DNA of 64,000 nt from Brachypterus glaber (Eukaryota; Arthropoda; Insecta; Coleoptera; Kateretidae), in NCBI GenBank assembly GCA_958510825.1, contig OY294048.1, positions 24,597,283 to 24,661,282 on the forward strand. The letters are read 5' to 3'. A program made the position numbers and the translations under genes. The notes below the pieces were generated by a model. The model searched no databases. It worked only from the letters and a program-made list of their open reading frames with translations, and was not told where the DNA came from. Below, in pieces: positions 32,576 to 45,936 of the stretch. The first letter of the stretch is position 1. Every line of letters begins with the position of its first letter.

Positions 32576-34043
32576 ACAGTGGTTCAGAATTAAATAAAAA
32601 TTGACTAACGTCTGAATTTTTGTATACTTATATTTTCCATACCGCTGATTACGAATATCATAATGAAAAATCTGAAAAAAATTTTTTCGCGCCACTAGGG
32701 TGGAATATATTTTATTTTATATTTTCGATTTTGATGAAATTTGGTATGTATGCTTCATTTAAGATCCTTTATATGAATCAATACCTAAAAGTTCAAAATT
32801 TGGTATAGAGAAAAAGTTAGGGTGGTTCGACTTTTAATATGTGGTCTTAATTGATCTAAACTAAGCCTTATAATTAGGTTTATAATATTTATTACTTACA
32901 TCTGTTCATAATTAAGCCCCTGAATATGATAAAGTCCATACCAATGTAAAAAATAAAAAAATAGGTCAATTATTGTAATAATTGAAGTTTCAAGGTCATG
33001 CGCCATATTGCGACAAACAATAATTTTATATATAAAAGTAGTGTCTTGTTTTATCCCTATGTATGCTTAAAATCACTATATTTTATTTTTAAAATATGTT
33101 TTACTCTACCATTAAGACAGTTTAACTTGAGAACAGGAGAAAAAATAGTAATTATCAATTTAAAAAAAACGCTTAAAATCGCCCAGATTTTTTTTATATG
33201 CTTTTTTTTCCCAACATATGGTACTATCAAAATATGAAAAAAAAAGTTTCACGAAATGGCACGTTTTTGAAAGAACTTGATTTAAATATTTTTATATTTT
33301 CCTGATAGAGAAATTTAACTGTTTTAATGCTACTTTTAGTTTAAGAACGTATTTTTACAACAAATTTTATAAGTTCCTTGTACATAATTATTCTTATTAG
33401 TACCTAAAAAATAAAATATTTTAAGTATGGTTAATTGGGGATTAAATATTTAAAACCAATTAAATAACATGTTTTAATAGGATATTTCCAGCGTTATTGT
33501 AATTTTAGCCTAGCATTTAATATTTTAATCCTTAATCTCGGACCATTTGTAATCCTTAGGGCCACTTGCACCAATGATGATTTAACTTTAAACTTGGATT
33601 AAATTGACCGCCGACCAATCAGAACGCATCATTTTTAACTTAAACTCGGTTTGGCTGAGATAATCCCGTACCAAAAGTTGGTGCAAGTGGCCCCCTTAAT
33701 CTTTCCTCTTAAAAAGATTAAACATATAACAAACAAAGATCTTTTAAATGTGTTAAAAGAATATAATAGTGACAAATATGACCAGAAAACAGTTTTGGAA
33801 GATTACTGCATAAAAAAATGAATCTTCAAAATAATTTTGAAGATATCGAAATAATAAAGGATAAAGTGAGAAAGTTTTATGGCAATTTTTTAGTTACCTA
33901 ATATTTTAAAAGATAGTCATAAAATAACCCTTTTAAAATTAAAACTAGCATCAAAACAGTTAAATTACTCCATCAGGAAAATATGAAAATATTTAAATTA
34001 AGTTTTTTTAAAAACGTGCCATTTCGTGAAACTTTCTTCTAAG
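32576..34043. mobile_element. Second, broken copy of the palindromic element
   Basis: Starts CAGTGGTTCAGAATTAAAT, matching the inner end seen at 31411 (complement). 32576-33330 equals the left arm of the element at 29802-30540. 33823-34043 equals the spacer and the beginning of the right arm. 33331-33822 is inserted or unrelated sequence and includes the MITE at 33559. The right arm is truncated. Confidence 0.65.
33559..33693. mobile_element. 135-bp MITE with GGGCCACTTGCACCA ends
   Basis: The termini GGGCCACTTGCACCA and TGGTGCAAGTGGCCC are inverted repeats, nearly perfect over 14-15 bp. Flanks are CCTTA on both sides (33554-33558, 33694-33698). This end sequence resembles PIF/Harbinger or ISL2EU MITEs, which duplicate 2-3 bp (TTA would be compatible). 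No coding capacity. Confidence 0.75.
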
Positions 34044-34254
34044 TTTATGTTTTTCGTTATATTTTTAATAAAACCAGCCAAACTAACTTCAAGACTTAAA
34101 TAATTTTTTTATGAAGCATTTCCCAAGGTGTAATCTATTTAAAATATCTGAAAGGCAAAGGCGTTTGAAAACTTTTATATTTTAGACGAACAGAATAGTG
34201 GAAATGGACTACGACACTTTTTGTCACACTTTCTTTGCCTTTCCTCACCTCTAG

Positions 34255-34650
34255 CAACTCTTGAACACTTCTGTGCATTCGTATGTATTATTAAACACGT
34301 TTGCGCATAAATATGTTTCACCAATCTTTACTGCGCATGATATATTTGTATATCTTTGCCAGAACACTTTTGCGTATTTGTACGTAGTATTAAACACTTT
34401 TGCGAATAAATATGTTTACCCAATCCTTACTGCTCACGACATATTTGTATATGTTTGCCAGAACACTTTTAAGCATTCGTATGTATTATTAAACACTTTT
34501 GCGCATAAATATGTTCCACCAATCCTTACTGCGCATGACATATTTGTATATGTTTGCCAGAAAACTTTTAAGCATTCGTATGTATTATTAAACACGTTTG
34601 CGCATAAATATGTTCCACCAATCCTTACTGCGCATGACATATTTGTATAG
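34255..34650. repeat. ~105-bp minisatellite, about 3.8 units
   Basis: Units contain GCATTCGTATGTATTATTAA, GCGCATAAATATGTT and CTTACTGCGCATGACATATT. The unit length is a multiple of three, so a 129-codon frame stays open (35-residue repeat with LLNTFAHKY and AHDIFV) and the opposite strand is also open. There is no sign that it is a gene. Confidence 0.85.
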
Positions 34651-36000
34651 AAGGCTTTACCTATAAACTAATAAAAAGTGGCGTGTATTTTGTTATTTTG
34701 CTAATATCTCCAGAAGTATTGGTGCTACGAAAAAAAATGGTTTTTACCTTTTTTATGGTAAATTTTATTACCTTCCTATTCATGCCAAAATTATATTGAA
34801 CGAAAAAAAAATACCAAAAATTAACTTTTTTTGGCCCTTTTGACCCCCTTCTCCCCTACCCACATACCCCAATTTCAATGCCCGCCGAGATATTCACTAC
34901 GCAAATATAGGGGAACAGGGGGCACATGAATCGTTGACTATACTCTACCAATATTAGTTTTAGAAACGCCGCTTTCTAATGGCGCGCTAAGAAGACGTTT
35001 CTCTAGATAAAGGGTCAGTTGCCGGCAAACCTGCGTGGCGTGTATTGAAGCGAAGAGGTGGCTGCATAAAAGTAAGTATGAAAGTATTTTTTTTGTTAAT
35101 CTGTTAATCAGGTATATTTGTACTACTTTTACGTAAATTCCAGTGTAATTTGGCATTTTTATATTCTTTATTAACTCTTAAATAAGTGTGTTTACACAAA
35201 TTTATTAGATATTCGGTATGTTTTTTTATGTCCACTTTGAACTGGTCTGGTTACTGGGAGGACACAGTGAGTCAAATACCGATTGGACACAGTAGCTCAT
35301 GATCCACAGTGCCCCAACTATGACTAAATGTTCCTGTATATTTATAATTAAAATTATTGTAGGTATTTTGCTTTCCCATTTGAAAATTTTTAAAATTTAG
35401 GATAGCCCTGTATTCGTTTGGACTTATAAAAAATCATGGTCTATTCATTTTTAATTTAAACCTGCAAATTATGTTAGCTTAAAGATCAAAGAAATGTAGT
35501 ATGAAAAAAAATTTGAGTTATTGTCAAAAATTTTAAAAATTATGCGCTCTGAAAAAGTAAGTGACTCACTGTGTCCCCTGTTCCCCTACCCTCCAAATTT
35601 AAAATCGCTACGATTTGTCTTTCCCGATTTATCGTGTTCACAGACCGACAGACAGACAGACAGACAAACATGGTCTCAAAAGTCTTAAAAACTTCGAAAA
35701 CGTCGAGAAATGTGAAAAAATCGGAAAAAAAAATTTGAAAAAAAATGTGTATTTCAATACTTTTATTAATTTTAGAATTCTAAAATATAAAAGTAAAAAT
35801 AGTTTTTTGTTAAAATCTTTGCATTTTCTTCTTCGTTAAAACGAAAAATAAGTTCGATTTTAATACCGCGCATAAGAACATATGTTAAAATTATTTTAAA
35901 TAACTCGAAAACTAAGTCCAAAAAAATTTGGAAAAAAAATAGGCTTATAGAAGGATCATGTAAGAGTACTTTGTAGAAGTTTCAGAGAATTATTTGCATT
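34651..36000. other. Non-coding stretch with a (GACA)n tract
   Basis: No recognisable gene. ACCGACAGACAGACAGACAG lies at about 35642-35665 next to CGATTTATCGTGTTCAC, read on the minus strand as (CTGT)n-GAACACGATAAAT. This is the microsatellite-plus-motif arrangement described in the findings. Confidence 0.5.
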
Positions 36001-36019
36001 TCTGTGTAACAGGTATCCC

Positions 36020-36444
36020 ACCTTAAGTATTTAATTGTTCGTCCTCGAAGCATGAAATTTCACCTTCAAATGTATTTTTCTCGAAGGAATCAAATTTTAA
36101 TAATAAAATTACAAAAAAGTTGCACGGAAAAAAGTTTTGGGCAAATAAGTGATAAGGCCCCCCGTTTCGCACACCCCTGTTTAATACAAGTACATGAAAA
36201 TAATATACAAAGATGGTCCTTATTAATATTAGTTTACATTCAAAACCTCGTTGCCATATCTCAAAGGGTTCCTGAGTTATTAAATATATACTGATTATTT
36301 TTTCCACTTTTAAAGGGTCCTAACTCCCTTACGAAGCATTTTTGGACTTTTATTTATGTTCATATAAATTCAATAAATATATTTTTGTCATATTTTATGA
36401 TGTAAATTAAAATTTCCGATGCTATTTCAAATACACCCTGTATA
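36020..36444 (+). repeat. Dispersed repeat R, copy 1
   Basis: Begins TATTTAATTGTTCGTCCTCG, contains GATAAGGCCCCCCGTTTCGC and CACCCCTGTTTAATACAAGT, and ends CTATTTCAAATACACCCTGT. Other copies: 37768-38125 (+), 63243-63730 (-) and the start of one at 63935 (+). The terminus TACAGGGTGTATTTGAAATA is a frequent insect repeat end. No transposase. Confidence 0.75.
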
Positions 36445-36539
36445 AGTGTTAACTTATATTTTAAGGGGGGATCGGATTGTTTGATAAAAAGATGTAAGAG
36501 ATAAGGGAAGAGTTTGTAAGTGAAAACTTCCTTACTAAG

Positions 36540-37000
36540 AAGTCCAAGTAGACCATAGACATTTAAATTCGCCTGCGCTAGGGCTTTCTTTTTTTATTTA
36601 AATTATTTTACTTAGACGTAAAAATTGTAAAAATTTTCGCCTGCGGCCTTTTTGTAACACTTTTAAAATTAAAATAGACTATGAAATTCGTAAAAGAAAT
36701 TATGAAATTTTAAATTGTACCACTAAATGATCTCCGGATCCGCTATTTTGAATTTTGGAAAACTGGCACCAGATTAGTAATCAGCGACCCCAAAACCCCC
36801 GAGTAATAAGTTTTCAGTTAATCCGAGTAGGTAACTTTAAAATAAAAAAATATATATTTTTTTCTTTTTGTGAAAACCAAGTGACTTTAGCTTTAGAAGA
36901 TTTTTATAATTTAAAATTTCATAAAAAATCAAGAAAGCCCTATCGCCGCGGACAAAAAATGTAAAAAGCCAAGCCCGCGGGCGAAAATTTTTACAAATTC
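36540..37000. repeat. GCCTGCGG/CCGCGGGCG-type repeats on an AT background
   Basis: Scattered copies of a GC-rich core (TTCGCCTGCG, ATCGCCGCGGACA, CCCGCGGGCGAAAATTTTTA) related to those at 1-330 and inside the hAT-like element at 56124-56733. Confidence 0.5.
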
Positions 37001-37009
37001 ATAAAAGTT

Positions 37010-37640
37010 TTTTTTTTTAAAAAACGAAAATTAAAAAAAAAAGTTACAAAAAAGTAAAACAAACTTCAAAAATAGTGCAGTACAGATTTTTGTGTGTGTG
37101 TTTTTTTTTAATTACTGAATGTACAAAACTAATCAATAAAACATTTAACTCTATTCTCGCCGGAAACTTTCCTGTATAAGCCGAAAACTATTTAGTTAAT
37201 TAAAAAAATATAATAAAAACAAGAAGTTAATTTATGATATGAATTACAATAATGGGGGCTATAATTATTATAAATAACAACTGGTTTAATACACGAATGT
37301 ATATATTAAAAAATGATTTTTTTTCGAAAAACGAAAATTAAAAAAAAAAGATTAAAAAAAAAATAAAACAAACTTCAAAAATTATGCAGTACAGATTTTT
37401 GTGTGTGTTTTTTTTACTTACTGAATGTACAAAAATAATCAATAAAACATTTAATTCTATTCTTACCGGAAAACTTCCTGTATACGCCGAAAACTATTTA
37501 CATAATTTAAAAAAATTAACAAAAACAAGAATTTATGATATAAATTATAATAATGGGAGCCATAATTACTATAAACATTACAATTACAACTGGTTTGATA
37601 CACTAATGTATATATTAAAAATGGGGGCCTTAAGGACAAT
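37010..37640. repeat. ~308-bp tandem duplication
   Basis: Two copies share ACGAAAATTAAAAAAAAA, GCAGTACAGATTTTTGTGTG, AATCAATAAAACATTTAA and GCCGAAAACTATTTA at a spacing of ~308 bp, with moderate divergence. Confidence 0.75.
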
Positions 37641-37767
37641 ACCTCTAGAGGGGGCCATAATTACAATGAACATCTACTTTTAAAAGATACACCGGGGGGG
37701 CACAAAGACAACTGGTTTCCGGGGACCACTTTGTAGGGTTAGTAAGTCATTAAAATTTTGGTTTTCG

Positions 37768-38125
37768 ACATTTTAGTATTTAATTTTTCGTCCTCGAACC
37801 GTGAAATTTCACCTTCAAATGAAAAAAGTTTTGGACAAAAAACTGATAAGGCCCCCCCGTTTCGCACACCCCTGTTTTAAATAAGTACGTGAAAATTACA
37901 TACAAAGATGGGCCTTATTAGGATTAAGTCACGTGCAAAACCTCGTTAACATATCTCAAAGGGTTCCTGAGTTATTAAATAAAAACCGATTTTTTTAGCC
38001 AATTTCAAAGGGCGTAGCTCCCTTATGACGCATTTTTAGACATGTTTATAGGAACTTTTTGTCATATTTTATCATGTAGAATTACCTATTAAAATTTTCT
38101 ACGCTATTTCAAATACACCCTGTAT
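37768..38125 (+). repeat. Dispersed repeat R, copy 2
   Basis: Runs from TTCGACATTTTAGTATTTAA through GATAAGGCCCCCCCGTTTCG and AGGGCGTAGCTCCCTTATGA to CTATTTCAAATACACCCTGT. It abuts the terminus of the Tc1-like element at 38127. Confidence 0.75.
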
Positions 38126-38126
38126 A

Positions 38127-40332
38127 TACACTAGGACAAACAAGTTAAGGATCAAATCAAAAATTCCAAATTTTTAGCGATTTTTCAAATGACTGTATCT
38201 TTGTGAAAAATAGACGTATCGGAGTCATGAAAAAAGCAATTTAAATCTAAAAGTCTCTAGTTTTGAGATTTTGGGACGAAAAATTTTTTCAAACAACAAG
38301 TATCGCGCAATCCTAATGAGTACCGTGAAGAAAAAAATTTTGAATTTTTTTTTTCTGGTCCACGAACTTTAAATTTTTTTTTCGACTAAACCACTATATG
38401 GATCGGATGGGTTGTGTATCCAGCTTTAATTGTTTTTTTTTGTAAGCTTTAATACGACCATTTCTCGCTGAGCTATCGGACTTTAAATGGAAATGGAAAT
38501 TTTGTCTTGGATTATTTTGTCTTGGATCATCGATATCTCAGCAACCAGTGGCCCCACAGAGAATTGAAGATGGGTTTCAGAAACTTGAATAAATTCTCTA
38601 TAAGGTTTGGCCATCGTTTTTTTTTTAATTTTCCATTCTTAACATGATTTTGAAAAATGGCGAATAAATGGGCTTTTGGAGGTTTTTTGAAAAATCACGC
38701 GCTGAATTAAGAATATTGCGAAAACGACTAATATTAAGTGTGCCTTTTACAGCTCAATATACTCACAAAAACCCTACAAAGTTGCAATTCGATCCATCCA
38801 GCCGTTGTTTTGTTTCATTCGATTGAATTTGTGAAAAAATATAGGATCACGTTTTTTCTCTGATAATTATAATCTTTAAAAAAAACGGAAAAAATATTCT
38901 CTAGATTTTTTTCACATTTTTATCTCGACCAGCATTTAAAGTTACGACAAAAAAAAACAAAATTAAAACAAAAAAATTTTTTTAATGATTCCCGGAAATT
39001 AAAAAAAAAATGCCGGCATGCCGCTGCATTACCGTTAGCTAAAGCGAATCTACCACGTGGAGGTCGCAGTGTCGGATTTACCCTTTTTTGACACGCGTGT
39101 GTGTGTGTTTGCACCTACACAGATAAATTTTTACATCCACGTGCATGGGTAATTTACTTGGAGCTGCTGCCGATGTGAATTTACACTCGAAGCGTTAATA
39201 TAAATGCGGTGTGTATTATATTTTTACATCCAGTGTGTAAAGTGTACACCAACGCGTAAATATCCTTTTTATCTAAAACCCTTCAATTTATTAAAAAAAA
39301 TAGAATAACCATTTTGTTATTTTTCTATTTATGAATAGTGTTTTATGGAAAAACTACGCAACAGAAAAATAAAACGTATATTCGTAATCAGCTCTACAAA
39401 AAGTACCAATATAAAATAGAAACAGAAAACATACACAAAGTCTTAACGACTCAAAATTTGCAGGCCAGTGTTACCGCCTAAATAAGTAAAATATTATAAA
39501 ATGTATGTTTTAAGGGTATTATAGTAATCACACTTTTTAAATATTTACTTTTAATCAACACTTACCAATTATTTCTTTGAAAAATCTAGCACACACAAAA
39601 TTATACCTACGTTCTTACAAACGTAAACAATTATATTGGTCGACAGCCACCAGACTCGATGAAGCAGGAATTCTGGCTTCACGTGACTAGCTTAACGCCC
39701 GCGATTGGCTGGTATGCGTGGGGCCCCCTAAAGGCCGGGCCTTTGTAAGGTTTTTGTGGGTATATTGACCTGTAAAAGCCACACTTAACATTAGTCGTTT
39801 TCGCAATATTCTTAATTCGACGCGTGATTTTCCAAAAAACCTCCAAAAGCCCATTTTTTCGCAATTTTCAAAATCGTTTTAAGAATGGAAAATTAAAAAA
39901 AAAACGATGGCCAAACCTTATAGAGAATTTATTCAAATTTCTGAAACCCATCTTCAATTCTCTGTGGGACCACTGGTTGCTGAGATATCCATGATCCAAG
40001 ACAAAATGATCCATTTCCATTCAAAGTCCGAGATCTCAGCGAGAAATGGTTGTATCAAAGCTTACAAAAAAAACAATTAAAGCTGGATAAACAACCTATC
40101 CGATCCATATAGTGGTTTAGTCTAAAAAAAAATTTAAAGTCCGTGGACCAAAAAAAAAAAACAAAAAAAAAATCAAAAATTTTTTCTTTACGGTACTAAA
40201 TTTTTGCCCAAAATCTCAAAACTAGAGACTTCACTTCAAATTGCTTTTTTCATGACTCCAATGCGTCTATTTTTCACAAAGAAATTTGAAAATTTGGATT
40301 TTTTTTATCCTTAAGTTGTTTGTCCTAGTGTA
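38127..40332. mobile_element. Tc1/mariner-like element with ~640-bp TIRs
   Basis: The ends TACACTAGGACAAACAAG (38127) and its complement (CTTAAGTTGTTTGTCCTAGTGTA in part, ending 40332) are flanked by TA on both sides. Inverted arms 38127-38800 and 39720-40332 share CGATGGCCAAAC, AATTCTCTGTGGGACCACTG and ATTCGACGCGTGATT. The ~0.9-kb centre has no transposase. It lies within LINE ORF2 C-terminal sequence: QKRALRTILKLGFRDSC follows at 40335. Confidence 0.65.
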
Positions 40333-43300
40333 TATGCCAAATGCCAAAAGAGGGCCTTGCGTACAATTTTAAAATTAGGTTTTAGAGACTCGTGTAGAGA
40401 TATTTTTAAAAAGCATAAAATTTTAACTGTGATTGGTCAATATGTTTATGAAACTATTTTATTTTTTTTATAAAAATCCTAATTCCCGGAAATTAAAAAA
40501 AAAATGCCGGCATGCCGCTGCATTACCGTTAGCTAAAGCGAATCTACCACGTGAGGTCGCAGTGTCGGATTTACCCTTTTTTGACACGCGTGTGTGTGTG
40601 TTTGCACCTACACAGATAAATTTTTACATCCACGTGCATGGGTAATTTACTTGGAGCTGCTGCCGATGTGAATTTACACTCGAAGTGTTAATATAAATGC
40701 GGTGTGTATTATATTTTTACATCCAGTGTGTAAAGTGTACACCAACGCGTAAATATCCTTTTTATCTAAAACCCTTCAATTTATTAAAAAAAATTGAATA
40801 ACCATTTTGTTATTTTTCTATTTATGAATAGTGTTTTATGGAAAAACTATGCAACAGAAAAATAAAACGTATATTCGTAATCAGCTCTACAAAAAGTACC
40901 AATATAAAATAGAAACAGAAAACATACACAAAGTCTTAACGACTCAAAATTTGCAGGCCAGTGTTACCGCCTAAATATTATAAAATGTATGTTTTAAGGG
41001 TATTATAGTAATCACACTTTTTAAATATTTACTTTTAATCAACACTTACCAATTATTTCTTTGAAAAATCTAGCACACACAAAATTATACCTACGTTCTT
41101 ACAAACGTAAACAATTATATTGGTCGACAGCCACCAGACTCGATGAAGCAGGAATTCTGGCTTCACGTGACTAGCTTAACGCCCGCGATTGGCTGGCATG
41201 TACATAAGAAGTGTGATTTTTACACTTCGGGTGTATTATTGCTAAAGGTATGTTATAAAAACACTTTCTTGAGCTCCGAGTGTATTGTTGCAGAAGGTAT
41301 GGATGTAAAAATACACACTCTAGGTCAAAATCACCTCACCTGTGTAGTGTCACATCAATGTTGATGTACATTTATATAAAGGTGTAAAATTTACACATTT
41401 ATAGAGTGTATTTTTTTACACCTGTTCAATGTAATTTCTCTCAGTGTATGGCAGGTTATCACTTTGCGCCCCCTATCCAATATAAAAAAACAACTGAAAT
41501 GTTTAAAGTTTTTATTGGTTTAAGTAAACAAGGAAAAAAGTAACAAAAATAAAAATGCCTTCTCATAAAAAGTCGGCAGTTTTTAAGCGGTTCCTTTGAT
41601 ATAACCGCCAATTCTAGTTAATATTTTTATTTTTAATGAATTATTTTTAAAAATATTGAACATTAACAGTGCTTTTTTATTTGACGGCGTGGGGCCTCCT
41701 AAAGGCCGGGCCTTTGTAAGGTTTTTGTAGGTATATTGACCTGTAAAAGCCACACTTAACATTAGTCGTTTTCGCAATATTCTTAATTCGACGCGTGATT
41801 TTCCAAAAAACCTCCAAAAGCCCATTTTTTCGCAATTTTCAAAATCGTTTTAAGAATGGAAAATTAAAAAAAAAACGATGGCCAAACCTTATAGAGAATT
41901 TATTCAAATTTCTGAAACCCATCTTCAATTCTCTGTGGGACCACTGGTTGCTGAGATATCGATGATCCAAGACAAAATGATCCATTTCCATTCAAAGTCC
42001 GAGATCTCAGCGAGAAATGGTTGTATCAAAGCTTACAAAAAAAAAACAATTAAAGCTGGATAAACAACCTATCCGATCCATATAGTGGTTTAGTCTAAAA
42101 AAAAATTTAAAGTCCGTGGACCAAAAAAAAAACAAAAAAAAAATCAAAAATTTTTCTTTACGGTACTAAATTTTTGCCCAAAATCTCAAAACTAGAGACT
42201 TCACTTCAAATTGCTTTTTTCATGACTCCAATGCGTCTATTTTTCACAAAGAAATTTGAAAATTTGGATTTTTTTTATCCTTTAGTTGTTTGTCCTAGTG
42301 TATATGCCAAATGCCAAAAGAGGGCCTTGCGTACAATTTTAAAATTAGGTTTTAGAGACTCGTGTAGAGATATTTTTAAAAAGCATAAAATTTTAACTGT
42401 GATTGGTCAATATGTTTATGAAACTATTTTATTTTTTTATAAAAATCGTAATTCCCGGAAATTAAAAAAAAATGCCGGCATGCCGCTGCATTACCGTTAG
42501 CTAAAGCGAATCTACCACGTGGAGGTCGCAGTGTCGGATTTACCCTTTTTTGACACGCGTGTGTGTGTGTTTGCACCTACACAGATAAATTTTTACATCC
42601 ACGTGCATGGGTAATTTACTTGGAGCTGCTGCCGATGTGAATTTACACTCGAAGTGTTAATATAAATGCGGTGTGTATTATATTTTTACATCCAGTGTGT
42701 AAAGTGTACACCAACGCGTAAATATCCTTTTTATCTAAAACCCTTCAATTTATTAAAAAAAATTGAATAACCATTTTGTTATTTTTCTATTTATGAATAG
42801 TGTTTTATGGAAAAACTACGCAACAGAAAAATAAAACGTATATTCGTAATCAGCTCTACAAAAAGTACCAATATAAAATAGAAACAGAAAACATACACAA
42901 AGTCTTAACGACTCAAAATTTGCAGGCCAGTGTTACCGCCTAAATATTATAAAATGTATGTTTTAAGGGTATTATAGTAATCACACTTTTTAAATATTTA
43001 CTTTTAATCAACACTTACCAATTATTTCTTTGAAAAATCTAGCACACACAAAATTATACCTACGTTCTTACAAACGTAAACAATTATATTGGTCGACAGC
43101 CACCAGACTCGATGAAGCAGGAATTCTGGCTTCACGTGACTAGCTTAACGCCCGCGATTGGCTGGCATGTACATAAGAAGTGTGATTTTTACACTTCGGG
43201 TGTATTATTGCTAAAGGTATGTTATAAAAACACTTTCTTGAGCTCCGAGTGTATTGTTGCAGAAGGTATGGATGTAAAAATACACACTCTAGGTCAAAAT

Positions 43301-44420
43301 CACCTCACCTGTGTAGTGTCACATCAATGTTGATGTACATTTATATAAAGGTGTAAAATTTACACATTTATAGAGTGTATTTTTTTACACCTGTTCAATG
43401 TAATTTCTCTCAGTGTATGGCAGGTTATCACTTTGCGCCCCCTATCCAATATAAAAAAACAACTGAAATGTTTAAAGTTTTTTATTGGTTTAAGTAAACA
43501 AGGAAAAAAGTAACAAAAATAAAAATGCCTTCTCATAAAAAGTCGGCAGTTTTTAAGCGGTTCCTTTGATATAACCGCCAATTCTAGTTAATATTTTTAT
43601 TTTTAATGAATTATTTTTAAAATTTATTGAACATTAACAGTGCTTTTTTATTTGACGGAGTGGGGCCCCCTAAAGGCCGGGCCTTTGTAAGGTTTTTGTG
43701 GGTATATTGACCTGTAAAAGCCACACTTAACATTAGTCGTTTTCGCAATATTCTTAATTCGACGCGTGATTTTCCAAAAAACCTCCAAAAGCCCATTTTT
43801 TCGCAATTTTCAAAATCGTTTTAAGAATGGAAAATTAAAAAAAAAAACGATGGCCAAACCTTATAGAGAATTTATTCAAATTTCTGAAACCCATCTTCAA
43901 TTCTCTGTGGGACCACTGGTTGCTGAGATATCGATGATCCAAGACAAAATGATCCATTTCCATTCAAAGTCCGAGATCTCAGCGAGAAATGGTTGTATCA
44001 AAGCTTACAAAAAAAACAATTAAAGCTGGATAAACAACCTATCCGATCCATATAGTGGTTTAGTCTAAAAAAAAATTTAAAGTCCGTGGACCAAAAAAAA
44101 ACAAAAAAAAAATCAAAAATTTTTTCTTTACGGTACTAAATTTTTGCCCAAAATCTCAAAACTAGAGACTTCACTTCAAATTGCTTTTTTCATGACTCCA
44201 ATGCGTCTATTTTTCACAAAGAAATTTGAAAATTTGGATTTTTTTATCCTTTAGTTGTTTGTCCTAGTGTATATGCCAAATGCCAAAAGAGGGCCTTGCG
44301 TACAATTTTAAAATTAGGTTTTAGAGACTCGTGTAGAGATATTTTTAAAAAGCATAAAATTTTAACTGTGATTGGTCAATATGTTTATGAAACTATTTTA
44401 TTTTTTTATAAAAATCGTAA
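38989..44420. repeat. Threefold tandem duplication, ~1.96-kb unit
   Basis: Units start TTCCCGGAAATTAAAAAAA at 38989, 40493 and 42452. Each unit holds the Tc1-like element's right part and ends in a LINE C-terminal scrap. Unit 1 is ~1.5 kb because it lacks ~470 bp (the segment from CATGTACATAAGAAGTGTG to the GTGGGGCC junction). Units 2 and 3 are nearly identical, so the last duplication is recent. Unequal exchange is the likely mechanism. Confidence 0.9.
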
Positions 44421-44773
44421 CTTATTTTTAAATCTTAAGCCTAAATCTCCCAGATGTTTAAATTACAGTGTTCCTAAGCACACATTAGTTGCTTATGAAA
44501 AAGGACTGTATTTTTCATCAATTCAACTCTATAATAAGTTGCCTCCACAGTTGAAAGTTTCTGTGAATTTAAAAACTTTTAAAATAAAACTTTTTGATTA
44601 TTTGTGTAACATAGAACCATATACTCTAGGTGAATTTATGTCTTATTAGATTTGTAATATTACCATTTTGTGACAGTTTTCAATCAATGTTTTCTTGTTT
44701 TATATTTTTGTGAGCTGTCATTTTACCCAAGGGTAGATGTAAAATATGTAAGCATTTTTTATGAAATAAAGTA

Positions 44774-44811
<38 letters not shown>
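44270..44811 (+). pseudogene. LINE ORF2 C-terminus with 3' end and (ATT)n tail
   Basis: Frame 44296-44649 reads RTILKLGFRDSCRDIFKKHK, ILTVIGQYVYETILFFYKN, YSVPKHTLVAYEKGLYFSSI and LYNKLPPQLKVSVNLKTFKI, followed by a stop. This is the C-terminal region of a jockey/CR1-like ORF2. The short 3' UTR includes AATAAAGTAT and then an (ATT)n tract at 44776-44811. The first ~150 bp are repeated at 40335 and 42303 in the tandem units. The mariner TIR begins immediately after the tail. Confidence 0.8.
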
Positions 44812-44813
<2 letters not shown>

Positions 44814-45276
44814 CACGGTGTCCCACGGTAGACAAATCAGTCAAACTGTGGCGTTATTAACAAAGATATCAACATGAAACTTTTACCAGTCAATATGGAC
44901 CTAATTATCTTCAATTGACCCAAAACAAAAGTTTTCTACTCTTTTTTGGTTTTGAGCTAGAGCTCCACACATGCACTTTTAAAAGCATAACAATACTTTC
45001 AAATGCCAAAATTAAAAAGAGTAACAATTTTTCTTTATCATATGATAATTTTTTTCACTAAAAACAATAATTTTCGATTTAAATTCTTAATTTTATAAAA
45101 CCTTAAAAAAGGGCAATTGCGTAATGGAATGACCCCGCTATGGCAAAAGAGTAGGATGCCTTGAAATTAATTTTTTTAAATAAGTCGTATGACAATAAAT
45201 GTCAAATTTGATTTTACATTATAATCAAAAAATTAACAAAGCAAGATTTTTATAAAACCAAGTTTTGAATGCCAAA

Positions 45277-45459
45277 ATGATAACTTTAGAAGTAAAGAAA
45301 GAAATTATTTTAACTTATGGAGAATGTGCTCGAAATTTAAGAGAAACAACGAGAAGAATAGTAGAAAAGTTCCCCGATGATAGTATTAGTTACTTTAGCG
45401 TACGAAGAATTGTTAATTTATTTTTGGATACTGGAGGAGTGAGGGACATAAAAAAAGTT
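45277..45459 (+). pseudogene. Mariner-like transposase, N-terminal piece
   Basis: ATG at 45277. MITLEVKKEIILTYGECARN and RRIVEKFPDDSISYFSVRRI form a helix-turn-helix DNA-binding domain like those at the start of many insect mariner/Tc1-type transposases. The frame reaches GGVRDIKKV at 45459, the last base of the 9-bp duplicated target, and continues in the same frame at 54868. It would bind the element's TIRs. Confidence 0.8.
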
Positions 45460-45936
45460 ATGACACTGAAATTGGCAGACGATTCTAGCAGACGATTTTT
45501 TAAAATGTCAAAATTCCTAATAAAAATATTTTATTTCTGTATTCTTATTTTATTTAAGCTTAATTTATTAATTAAAGGACAAATTAAGGGATAATACTGC
45601 ACTTATGTTAATATATGCGTTATATGGAGTTAGAATTTGACCGTTGGTCGAAACATATGTGTGCATTTTGCGTACGTTTTGGACGTCTATTTTGAATAGA
45701 AACTTCGCGAAATAAAAATTTAAAAACTGAAATAGTTGTTAAGTGTACCAGAATAGTTCCGTGGATTAAAAAACAATAAGTGAAAACACGATAATTGCCT
45801 AATAATTTAGTATAATAAGTGTAAACTAACAGTATTGTGCGATCTGATAAGCTGATAGTAGCGCGGGCTGCAAGTATATCTCACACGCCAATTGAAAACG
45901 TTTATTTGGATTTGCAAATAATTTTTAGGAGTAGAA

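Noticed and set aside
34261..34650. 129-residue ORF with a 35-residue repeat
   Set aside because: It is a minisatellite whose unit happens to be divisible by three; the opposite strand is equally open.
34255..34650. CRISPR-like direct repeats here and in the satellite arrays
   Set aside because: The repeats are contiguous without unique spacers, and the genome is eukaryotic.
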